Assembly: GCF_004118935.1 (NCBI RefSeq)
Contig: NZ_CP035375.1
Coordinates: 434,001 to 498,000 of the forward strand
DNA: 64,000 nt
Source: Salinibacterium sp. UTAS2018
GTDB taxonomy: Bacteria; Actinomycetota; Actinomycetes; Actinomycetales; Microbacteriaceae
Direction of reading: 5' to 3'
Positions 26,995 through 34,300 of this stretch are shown here, piece by piece. The stretch's first letter is position 1, and each line of letters starts with the position of its first letter. Below the pieces are notes generated by a model that worked only from the letters and a program-made list of their open reading frames with translations, searched no databases and was not told the DNA's origin. The translations under genes were made by a program, and so were the position numbers.

Positions 26995-28416
26995 TTAGGC
27001 CGAGACATACTCTTTGACAGCGACGGTGATGTCCTTGAGCGCCTTCTTAGCGTCAGCAAAGAGCATCCCCGTCTTGGGATCGGTGAACAGCGGGTTCGTG
27101 ATGCCCGCATAGCCAGGCCGCATCGAGCGCTTGATGACGACAACGGCTTTGGCATGATCGGCGTCGAGAATGGGCATTCCGGAGACGGCATTGCCCGGCT
27201 TGCGAGCATCCGGGTTGCAGACGTCGTTGGCGCCGATTACAAGAGCGACATCGCAGTTGTCGAACGCTGCATTTGCCTCGTCGAGCTGGAGCATTTGTTC
27301 GTAGGGCACGTTGGCTTCGGCCAGCAGCACATTCATGTGGCCTGGCATACGGCCGGCAACTGGGTGAATCGCATACTTGACGTCGATGTTGTGCGCCATG
27401 AGCAGGGCGGCGAGTTCCGCAACTTCGTGTTGGGCTTGGGCGGCGGCGAGTCCGTAGCCGGGAACGATCAGCACGTGTTGCGCATAGGCGAGCTGAATCG
27501 CGACATCATCGGAGGTGAGGCTCCTCACATTGGTGAGATCCTCATCCGCGGGACCTGCCGTCGCCGTAGTCTCGCCGGTGCCGAAGCCTCCGACGATGAT
27601 CGAGAGTACGGAACGATTCATCGCTTGCGCCATTTGCAGCGTCAGGATGGTGCCCGCTGCGCCGACCAAGGCACCCGCGATGATGAGCGCCTGATTGTCG
27701 ATCGCAAAGCCAGCCATGGCCACGGCGAGGCCGGTCAGGGCGTTGAGGAGCGAAACGACGACGGGAGCATCGGCGCCACCAATCGCCAGCACCATAAGAA
27801 TGCCGAGGATGAGTGCGGTCACGAGCACGACCAAGAGCAACAGCGTGTTGTGGGGAAGCATCACTGCCGCGACGCTCGCACCGAGCGCGATCAACGCGAC
27901 CAGCGCATTGAGCAGACGTGAGCCGGGGAATGTGACGGGATTACCGGGGATGATGCCCTGGAGCTTTCCCGCCGCGATCAGCGAGCCGGAGAAAGTAATC
28001 GAGCCGATCAGGACATCGAGAACAACAGGGATAGAGACCGTCAATTCAAGAGGATCTGAACTCGTCGCGAGAATGAACGCGGCGAAGGCGATTGCGGCAG
28101 CCGCGCTACCTCCGACGGCGTTGAACACGCTCACGAGCTGAGGGACATCGGTCATTTTGACGGTACGAGCGCGATAGACCCCGAACACTGCACCGACGAG
28201 CACGCCTGCGGTGAGGGCAACCCACGCAATCCATTCGCCGCCGTCGACAACGAGGGCGAGCACAATCGTCGCGAGGACCGCAATAACCATGCCGATAGCA
28301 GAGATGCGGTTACCGTTTCGGGCAGTCGCGGGCGCCCGCATCATGTGGAGCCCCACGACGAAGAGCGATGCCGAAAGTAGATAGAGAATTCCGACGAGGA
28401 ACTGGAAACCGGTCAT
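26995..28416 (-). CDS. pntB: NAD(P) transhydrogenase beta subunit (PntB)
   Basis: 473 residues. Proton-driven hydride transfer from NADH to NADP+. The N-terminal membrane part has about nine helices, with gaps at GANDVCNPDARKPGNAVSG in the C-terminal NADP(H)-binding domain III. The Rossmann-like VLIVPGYGLAAAQAQHEVAEL and VRSLTSDDVAIQLAYAQHV mark domain III. It overlaps pntA2 by 4 bases (ATGA). The complex provides NADPH and ties the nearby dehydrogenase to the cell's redox balance, by inference. Confidence 0.96.
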   Translation of the reverse strand: MTGFQFLVGILYLLSASLFVVGLHMMRAPATARNGNRISAIGMVIAVLATIVLALVVDGGEWIAWVALTAGVLVGAVFGVYRARTVKMTDVPQLVSVFNAVGGSAAAAIAFAAFILATSSDPLELTVSIPVVLDVLIGSITFSGSLIAAGKLQGIIPGNPVTFPGSRLLNALVALIALGASVAAVMLPHNTLLLLVVLVTALILGILMVLAIGGADAPVVVSLLNALTGLAVAMAGFAIDNQALIIAGALVGAAGTILTLQMAQAMNRSVLSIIVGGFGTGETTATAGPADEDLTNVRSLTSDDVAIQLAYAQHVLIVPGYGLAAAQAQHEVAELAALLMAHNIDVKYAIHPVAGRMPGHMNVLLAEANVPYEQMLQLDEANAAFDNCDVALVIGANDVCNPDARKPGNAVSGMPILDADHAKAVVVIKRSMRPGYAGITNPLFTDPKTGMLFADAKKALKDITVAVKEYVSA

Positions 28417-28736
28417 GATGCGTCCTCCGTTGTGGTGGTGTCAGCTTTTTTAGGAGGTGTGGGCCGTGTGAACATTTTCAGAATCCGGTCAGTGACGACA
28501 TAGCCTCCGAATACGTTCGCGGCAGCGAAGGCGCCCGCAATGAAGGTCAGGATGTAGCCGGTAGGGGAGTCAGCGAGCGATGCCGTGACAACCGCACCAG
28601 CGATTACGACCCCGTGGATGGCGTTAGATCCCGACATCATCGGGGTGTGCAGGGTCGAGGGAATCTTGCCGATCACTTCGACGCCCACGAGAAGCGCGAG
28701 TACGAAGATCGCGAGGTTGCTGTACAAGGTTTCCAT
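28413..28736 (-). CDS. pntA2: NAD(P) transhydrogenase alpha-2 subunit (membrane part of PntA)
   Basis: 107 residues with three transmembrane helices (about 5-25, 38-58, 63-84), matching the C-terminal membrane part of single-chain PntA. The MMSGSNAIHGVVIAGA block contains the conserved loop. Its start overlaps the stop of pntA1 by one base and its end overlaps pntB by four, so translation of all three is coupled. The three-gene split resembles Rhodospirillum and most actinobacteria rather than E. coli. Confidence 0.93.
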   Translation of the reverse strand: METLYSNLAIFVLALLVGVEVIGKIPSTLHTPMMSGSNAIHGVVIAGAVVTASLADSPTGYILTFIAGAFAAANVFGGYVVTDRILKMFTRPTPPKKADTTTTEDAS

Positions 28737-29932
28737 CAGTTGGCCTGAGCTTTCACAGTTTCGGTGGAGTCGAGGGAATCAAGGTTGAGGGCTGTGCGTA
28801 CCGCCGCATTCGTCACATCTCCCGCATGGCAAACGACGATGGCTTTGTGCACGTCGTCAGCCGGATCGATCGCGATGGTGCCCGCGGGGGCGAGTGCTTC
28901 GACGACAGCGGTGATGTTGCGGCCATACATTAGCGAGGACGAGGCAGGAAGATCGGCGGCGAGGTTGCCACCGCCGACCACGACGACACCGTTCGCCGTC
29001 GTGAAAGTCTCCCCATCGATTGAGCCGAAGACATTTCCACCCTTGTCGCTCGCACCGAGGTCGACGCAGACGGTACCGGGCTTCAACTCGGCGAGAGTGT
29101 CTTGCGAGACCAGCAGCGGGGGAGTGCGGCCCGGCACTTTTGCGGTCGTGATGATGATGTCGAAGGCGACGAGAGCATCCGCAAGTTCTTTCTGTTGGAT
29201 CGCTTGCTCTTCGGCGGTCATTGCGCGGGCGTAGCCGCCTTCACCAGCGCCGGCCGCAACGGACGACGTGAGGAACTTGGCGCCGAGCGATTCAACTTCG
29301 GTGTGGGAGGCTGCGCGAACGTCGTAGCCGGTGACCACGGCACCGAGGCGTTTGGTCGTGGCAATGGCCTGGAGCCCAGCAACACCGGTACCAATCACGA
29401 TCGCCTTCGCAGGAGTCGCGGTTCCGGATGCTGTAATCATCATGGGCAAGTAGCGACCGAATTTTTCGGCGGCCACGATGCCCGCTCGATATCCTGCCGC
29501 GCTCGACTGAGAGCTGAGCGCATCCATCGACTGGGCACGACTCAGAGTCCGGGGAAGCAATCCGAGCGCCACGAGCGTGAGCCCTTGAGCCGCCAACGTA
29601 GAGACTCGGTCGAGGTTATTGAGAGGGTCAAGAAGCCCAATGACAGCGCTGCCCGACGAAAGAGCGTTAGTGACGTCTGACGCGGGGAGGGATAGGGCGG
29701 CGAGTGCATCGCACGACGCGATGATCTCAGATCGCGCGGCGAGAGTGGCCCCGGCGGAGAGGTAGCTCTCATCGGTAAAGCTCGCGTCTGAACCGCACCC
29801 GGCTTCAATAAGCACCGAGAACCCTGCCTGAACGAGCTGCTTGGTGGCGCTCGGGTCGAGAGCGACGCGGTGCTCACGCGAGGTTTTTTCGGAGAGAACC
29901 CCGATGGTCAGGCTTGTATCTGAGTTGGCCAT
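28736..29932 (-). CDS. pntA1: NAD(P) transhydrogenase alpha-1 subunit (NAD-binding part of PntA)
   Basis: 398 residues. Soluble NAD(H)-binding domain I. The alanine-dehydrogenase/PNT N-terminal domain reads IGVLSEKTSREHRVALDPS. The NAD fold reads AIVIGTGVAGLQAIATTKRL with GYDVRAASHTEVESLGAKF. The catalytic-loop-like GRTPPLLVSQDTLAELKPG also matches. The ATG at 29932 has AAGGA 5 bases upstream; another ATG at 29938 has no spacer. First gene of the coupled run. Confidence 0.94.
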   Translation of the reverse strand: MANSDTSLTIGVLSEKTSREHRVALDPSATKQLVQAGFSVLIEAGCGSDASFTDESYLSAGATLAARSEIIASCDALAALSLPASDVTNALSSGSAVIGLLDPLNNLDRVSTLAAQGLTLVALGLLPRTLSRAQSMDALSSQSSAAGYRAGIVAAEKFGRYLPMMITASGTATPAKAIVIGTGVAGLQAIATTKRLGAVVTGYDVRAASHTEVESLGAKFLTSSVAAGAGEGGYARAMTAEEQAIQQKELADALVAFDIIITTAKVPGRTPPLLVSQDTLAELKPGTVCVDLGASDKGGNVFGSIDGETFTTANGVVVVGGGNLAADLPASSSLMYGRNITAVVEALAPAGTIAIDPADDVHKAIVVCHAGDVTNAAVRTALNLDSLDSTETVKAQAN

Positions 29933-30039
29933 TGCCATCCTTGGTCGAAACGGAACAAATTCCGCTGCCAAGGTCTGGAGCAACTAGTTAAAGCGTACAC
30001 CCGGGTTCGCCGCCCGAATCTGAATAGATGCTGAGAGGG

Positions 30040-30780
30040 TTAGCCTCTGGTCGCCGCGGCGACAATGTGTTGCACCGTGATCTCGCGTCGGCTCACCATC
30101 TCTGACGCCGCCCGTAGCGTGAGATTGCAGTCCCGGGAGTATTTGCGGAGGAGAACGAACGCGTCATCCATGCTGAGCGATAGCCCATTCGCGATTACTC
30201 CCTTGGCCTGCTCAATGGCAATTCGACTGTTCAGAGCGTTCTGCAACTGCTCTTCGACGACCTGCGCTTGGTGAAGGGCTCGCTCGTGAGTGATTCCGAT
30301 TGTCGCAACGTCGGCGAGGGCCTGAGCCACAGCCGCATCGCGTGAACTGACCGCTTCACTCGCCGCACGAAAGAGGTTCATCGTGCCGATAACCCTGCCG
30401 TGAACTTTCATTGGGATCGACAACAGCGAATTGAACCCCTGATCAACGGCATTAGCACAAAATTCGGGCCACGCCACTGACGTAGAAATATCGTTGATGG
30501 CGACCGCTTCTCCTGTGCGAAAACACTCGATGCATGGGCCTGCTGCGTCAGCGAGCTGCATACTCTCCAGCATCATCGCCGCTTCGCTTGTCGACGTCAT
30601 GAGTTGGAGATCATCAGCATCATCGACCATCACTAGGCCGCCGGCATCCATGCGCACAATCTCTGCGCACCGTTCCACAAAGGTGTGGAGAACATCCACC
30701 ATGTCGTGTTCGGCGGTAAGCGTTTCTGCAACGGTAACGAACGCTGCACTGATCTGGGCCTCGCGCGTTGTGCCGTCCAT
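30040..30780 (-). CDS. GAF and ANTAR domain regulator
   Basis: 246 residues. An N-terminal GAF sensor domain (about 15-160) is followed by an ANTAR RNA-binding domain (about 175-235). The ANTAR core reads SRIAIEQAKGVIANGLSLS and DDAFVLLRKYSRDCNLTLR. ANTAR proteins bind paired stem-loops in mRNA leaders to prevent termination. The GAF part has GPCIECFRTGEAVAINDIS and no obvious heme or metal ligands. GAAGGA lies upstream of the ATG. It follows a second GAF-ANTAR gene after 29 bases. Confidence 0.88.
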   Translation of the reverse strand: MDGTTREAQISAAFVTVAETLTAEHDMVDVLHTFVERCAEIVRMDAGGLVMVDDADDLQLMTSTSEAAMMLESMQLADAAGPCIECFRTGEAVAINDISTSVAWPEFCANAVDQGFNSLLSIPMKVHGRVIGTMNLFRAASEAVSSRDAAVAQALADVATIGITHERALHQAQVVEEQLQNALNSRIAIEQAKGVIANGLSLSMDDAFVLLRKYSRDCNLTLRAASEMVSRREITVQHIVAAATRG

Positions 30781-30809
30781 CTGATCCTTCTTTCCTGCGG
30801 GGGAGGTGA

Positions 30810-31517
30810 TTATTCGGTGACGGGATCGAACTCAAGCACGCGCGTAACTATGTCACGTGCTACATCATCGACGGGGCGACCAGTAGAGAATGCATGGGCT
30901 TGCAGCCGGGCAAAGGCATCCGGAGCGGAGAGACCTAACTGCGAAATAATGATGCCCGTGGCCTGATGGACTTCGCGCCGAAGGGCTGGTGCTTGTTCAG
31001 TCTCTGGCGAACTGTGTCGTTGAGCAGCGTGAAGTGCCCATTCAGCGGCCGTGAGCGCTACATTATTCGCCATGCTTTGAGCATTCGAAACGAAATCGGC
31101 ATCGGCCGAGCGAGGCGTGGTTGTGCTCAAGTTGACTGCTCCGACGACGGCGTTGCCGAGCACGAGCGGAAAACTGAAAACTCCGCGGACACCGAGCTCG
31201 CGCGCGGCATTCTGGAAAACGGGCCATCCTGTCTCAGAGTCCTGCTCGAGATCAGGCCACAACACGGGGGAGCGGCTAGAAAGTACTTGCCGCGCTGGTC
31301 CCTCACCAAGCTCAAATTGAAGAGCATCCAATCGTGCAGCAAGGCGGCCATTGACGGAGACGGTCAATTGGTTTCCGTATTCATCGATGACTGAAATTGC
31401 CACGCCGGTGACGTTGAGCGTCGTTGCGAAAGGCGAGCAGAGGCAATCGTCAGCTGGCGCCGGTGTTGCTGAAACTTCTGGATTCGAAAGCATAATGGCC
31501 TTCAACGAGATGGTCAC
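30810..31517 (-). CDS. GAF and ANTAR domain regulator (second copy)
   Basis: 235 residues. GAF domain about 25-155 (LGEGPARQVLSSRSPVLWPD, LGVRGVFSFPLVLGNAVVGAVNL) and ANTAR about 175-230 (LRREVHQATGIIISQLGLS, DAFARLQAHAFSTGRPVDDV). Sequence identity to the neighbouring copy is low outside the domain blocks, so they are old paralogues, not a recent duplication. The first ATG gives MTISLKAIMLSNPEV; the Met at residue 9 is an alternative start. No regulated operon with visible tandem ANTAR hairpins lies beside the pair. Confidence 0.85.
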   Translation of the reverse strand: MTISLKAIMLSNPEVSATPAPADDCLCSPFATTLNVTGVAISVIDEYGNQLTVSVNGRLAARLDALQFELGEGPARQVLSSRSPVLWPDLEQDSETGWPVFQNAARELGVRGVFSFPLVLGNAVVGAVNLSTTTPRSADADFVSNAQSMANNVALTAAEWALHAAQRHSSPETEQAPALRREVHQATGIIISQLGLSAPDAFARLQAHAFSTGRPVDDVARDIVTRVLEFDPVTE

Positions 31518-31606
31518 TCAATCAAGAACTCAGGCAGGGTGTGGACGAGTTGGGAAAGTGCTTACCTTCCGGGTGAGAGTTTATCACCGCGAAAGAGAAC
31601 GCCCGG

Positions 31607-32242
31607 CTAAAGATAGGTAGTTGAGAGTAGCTGATCGATGATGCCGATTTCATAGGTTTGGATGACCTGCATGCGTTCAGCAGTTGCTCGCACAGTGCTC
31701 ACGGCGGCGTGTTCGTTCGCATAAGCGGCCATGTGAACGCCGCCGACGTGGTGGGCGCGCATGAGGTTTAGAAACAGTCGGCCCTGCGCCATCCCTGTGG
31801 TGGTGGAAAGGGAGGTCATTTGCTCGTCGGTCGCGAGCCCGGTCATATCGGCAGCCGGCATTTCCATCCCCATCCATGCCATCACTGTCTCGGGAGGCGC
31901 AGTGCTCTCGCCCCACACGGTAAGCCAGGTGTGCATCACTCCTCGCTCGAACGATTGATTTTGCAGGATGTCGGCGGCCAGTGCTTGAACAGAGTCGCCA
32001 TTGTCGCGTCCGATCACGCGCTGGCACATGGCGAGGGCCTGCTCATGGTGCAACGCCATGTCTTTAAAGAAGCCGATATCAGTGTCGCTGGGCGTGTCTT
32101 CGGCGGCGCTTGCGTCCTCGGTAGCGGTAGAGGTCGCGCAGGCGGCGAGTGCTGAGCCGGCTGCGGCGAGTATCCCGAACGCGAGAAAGCTGCGGCGGGC
32201 GGGATTCACCGCACCTGCCACACGCTCTGTCGCCGGGATCAT
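31607..32242 (-). CDS. DUF305 family lipoprotein
   Basis: 211 residues. A lipoprotein signal with an arginine pair (NPARRSFLAFGILAAAGSALAAC) resembles a Tat-type lipoprotein leader. The DUF305 domain begins DIGFFKDMALHHEQALAM; a second His-Met-rich block reads MRAHHVGGVHMAAYANEH. DUF305 is a ferritin-like helical bundle rich in His/Met that may bind metal, e.g. copper; the role is not established. Its start overlaps the end of the YHYH lipoprotein gene by 4 bases, so the two are co-translated. Confidence 0.85.
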   Translation of the reverse strand: MIPATERVAGAVNPARRSFLAFGILAAAGSALAACATSTATEDASAAEDTPSDTDIGFFKDMALHHEQALAMCQRVIGRDNGDSVQALAADILQNQSFERGVMHTWLTVWGESTAPPETVMAWMGMEMPAADMTGLATDEQMTSLSTTTGMAQGRLFLNLMRAHHVGGVHMAAYANEHAAVSTVRATAERMQVIQTYEIGIIDQLLSTTYL

Positions 32243-33165
32243 GCCGGGCCACCACCGGGAGCGGCGGCGTTGTTACCGCTCAGAGCGTCATCCGCAACAT
32301 CACCGTGGTAGCAACCGAGGAAGTACGGGAACGTAGGGGTGGCGTAGTAACGGTACTGTCCGTCGCTGTCGACACGTCCGTTGCATTCGTCGAGGTCGCC
32401 AGAGCCTTCGACATAGCTGTGGGCGGCCCAGGTGTCGGTGGCGAATTGTGATTCGTCGGTGAGTTCCCAACTGCTCGTGAGCTGAGTCGTTTTACTGCAC
32501 TCGTCATCCGAGCACACGATGCCGGACATGATGGGGTAGCCGTCAGCGGCCCAGCCCACGACGAGTGATTCACCGGTTTCTACCTCGTCAGCGTCATAGA
32601 GACAATCGACACCATCCGCGTAGCCAAACCAATGGATGTGGAAGTCGGTTGGACCGCTGTGGCTGCCGCAGACCGAAAGGGCACCCTCGAGGGACTGCAC
32701 ATCTCCGCCGGTGCCTTCTGTAGGCCCGTAGATCGGTACTCCGTTGACCGCAACGCCGAGGGCACCAAGATAGGGCACAGCGCTTGGCTCGTCTGCTTCG
32801 GTAGGGGTGACCGGGATGGTCATGGTCAATTCGGAAACTTTGGGCGATCCTGGTGTGGTCGCGATGTAGAGATAGTCGGGGATGCTGTTGCTGGTGATCG
32901 TGAGGGTGTCGCCATCGCAGACTGCCGCGAGTTCCGGGTCAACCAGATCAGGATTAGCGCTCTCGACGTCACGCAGCGTCGCTGCCATCGCGTCACAGTC
33001 ACCGTTCGACGCGGCAAAAGTTGCCGTGTTTGCGGTCGTGGCGCTCTCGGTTGCCTCGACCGTAGGCGTGCTGGTTTCAGCGTCAGTGCTCTCGGCAGCC
33101 GTACAGCCGGCGAGAGCAAGGAGCAGCACGCTCGCCGCGGCCAGTGTGGAAAGTCGTCGTCCCAT
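32239..33165 (-). CDS. YHYH domain lipoprotein
   Basis: 308 residues. Signal peptide ending ALAGC, then a Thr/Ala/Ser/Glu-rich linker (about 25-50). The rest is a YHYH domain: GVPIYGPTEGTGGDVQSLE, CGSHSGPTDFHIHWFG (where many members have HYH), VVGWAADGYPIMSG, LDECNGRVDSDGQYRYYATP and FPYFLGCYHG. The domain is secreted in marine and environmental bacteria and its role is unknown. Cysteines occur in several spaced positions compatible with disulfides. A good AGGAGA precedes the ATG. Coupled to the DUF305 lipoprotein. Confidence 0.85.
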   Translation of the reverse strand: MGRRLSTLAAASVLLLALAGCTAAESTDAETSTPTVEATESATTANTATFAASNGDCDAMAATLRDVESANPDLVDPELAAVCDGDTLTITSNSIPDYLYIATTPGSPKVSELTMTIPVTPTEADEPSAVPYLGALGVAVNGVPIYGPTEGTGGDVQSLEGALSVCGSHSGPTDFHIHWFGYADGVDCLYDADEVETGESLVVGWAADGYPIMSGIVCSDDECSKTTQLTSSWELTDESQFATDTWAAHSYVEGSGDLDECNGRVDSDGQYRYYATPTFPYFLGCYHGDVADDALSGNNAAAPGGGPA

Positions 33166-33218
33166 GGTTTCTCCTAATCGTGAGGAGAATCATGGTGGCG
33201 ATGGTTCCTATGAAAAGC

Positions 33219-33605
33219 TTATGGAGCGGCTGGGGGCTGGGGGTGAACGCTCGGTTGTTGCTGCCACGCGATGCCTGGCTGGGACAGTAAGACAATAAGA
33301 ACCACGAGACCAGCAACCGGCACGAGGATCCAGAAGATATTGCCCCAGTGGCGGCCGGTATCGCGGAGTCGGCGCACCGTGACAGCAAGCTGCGGCAGCA
33401 GCAGTGCGAGAGACCAGGCGCTGCTCAAGCCCATCGAGAATCCGACATTGGCCATGTCGGTTCCGGCAAAAGGATCGAGCGAACCGGCGATTGCCGTTGT
33501 GATGAACGAAAACAGAGCGAACCACCAGTATTCGGGACGACCGGCGACGCCACCGAACTCCGCGTACTTGCGAAAGACGGTGGTGATGGATTCGAAGAAT
33601 GTCAT
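33219..33605 (-). CDS. DUF805 family membrane protein
   Basis: 128 residues, three hydrophobic segments. The family starts with a cytoplasmic FRKYAEFGGVAGRPEYWWFALF motif (RxxYW) and contains VRRLRDTGRHWGNIF. Function unknown; it is a widespread small membrane protein. GGAG precedes the ATG. The Pro/Gln-rich tail is unremarkable. About 240 bases to the right (33606-33842) show no gene I can support. Confidence 0.88.
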   Translation of the reverse strand: MTFFESITTVFRKYAEFGGVAGRPEYWWFALFSFITTAIAGSLDPFAGTDMANVGFSMGLSSAWSLALLLPQLAVTVRRLRDTGRHWGNIFWILVPVAGLVVLIVLLSQPGIAWQQQPSVHPQPPAAP

Positions 33606-33842
33606 GGATGCTCCAGCGTGATGGCGGTTAGCGGCAAGCTTACGGCGTCGGTTCGGCGGCGCACTAGAGATACTGATGGGAGACCTGGCGGGGTGCCTCT
33701 TCCTGAGGAGTTGATGAAGACAGCAGCGGTCGGCGGACCGGAGGCGTAGCCTTGCACTCGAACGGCTTACTGGCGTTCGTTGAAGTCGCCAGAGGGGTTC
33801 GCCAAACGGCCGTCCCCTGCCGACGTTCGGCGAGGAGCTATC

Positions 33843-34247
33843 GTGCGTCTCTCATCTGCAGTCACTTTTGTTTCGGACCTCGATCGATCTGTTGCGTTCT
33901 ATTGCGAGCTGCTGCAGGTGACGTGCACTATCCGCAGCGAATCGGCGGCGCTGTTGGTTGGCCCCGATAACTATGAGTTGTACTTGCGCGGTAAACACGC
34001 CCAACCGAGCCGGGTACTCGGATCGGTCGGCATCCAGTATCTAATCTGGAGCGCCGACAGCATGGATGAACTTCAGCGCTGTGAAGATGTCTTGCGGAGG
34101 GAGTCCACCCACGTGCGCCGTGAACGGTTGGACGACTACGACGTAGTTGAGGGGCGCGACCCCGACCATCTAGCGATCATGGTGGTGTTCCCGGGGCCCG
34201 ATGAATCGGTGCGGCACAGCATCATCCCGAGGATCTACAGCTGGTAG
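33843..34247 (+). CDS. VOC superfamily (glyoxalase/dioxygenase fold) protein
   Basis: 134 residues. The vicinal oxygen chelate fold reads SSAVTFVSDLDRSVAFYCEL at the N-terminus and YDVVEGRDPDHLAIMVVF at the end. The N-terminal His metal ligand of glyoxalase I is replaced here (AVTFVSDL), so a classical glyoxalase role is doubtful. The GTG at 33843 has GAGGAG 5 bases upstream; the longer in-frame start at 33780 lacks a site. Convergent with the UvrA-like gene. Confidence 0.75.
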   Translation: MRLSSAVTFVSDLDRSVAFYCELLQVTCTIRSESAALLVGPDNYELYLRGKHAQPSRVLGSVGIQYLIWSADSMDELQRCEDVLRRESTHVRRERLDDYDVVEGRDPDHLAIMVVFPGPDESVRHSIIPRIYSW

Positions 34248-34300
34248 CGCGGCACGCAAAAATGCGGTGTGCTGCGAGCGCGGCGAGCGTTGCGGGCTGG

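Noticed and set aside
26917..27921. Plus-strand frame of 334 codons opposite pntB and the dehydrogenase
   Set aside because: It is the antisense shadow of two genes with clear motifs.
30684..30966. Short plus-strand frame spanning the junction of the two GAF-ANTAR genes
   Set aside because: Antisense to two domain-supported genes, without a ribosome site.
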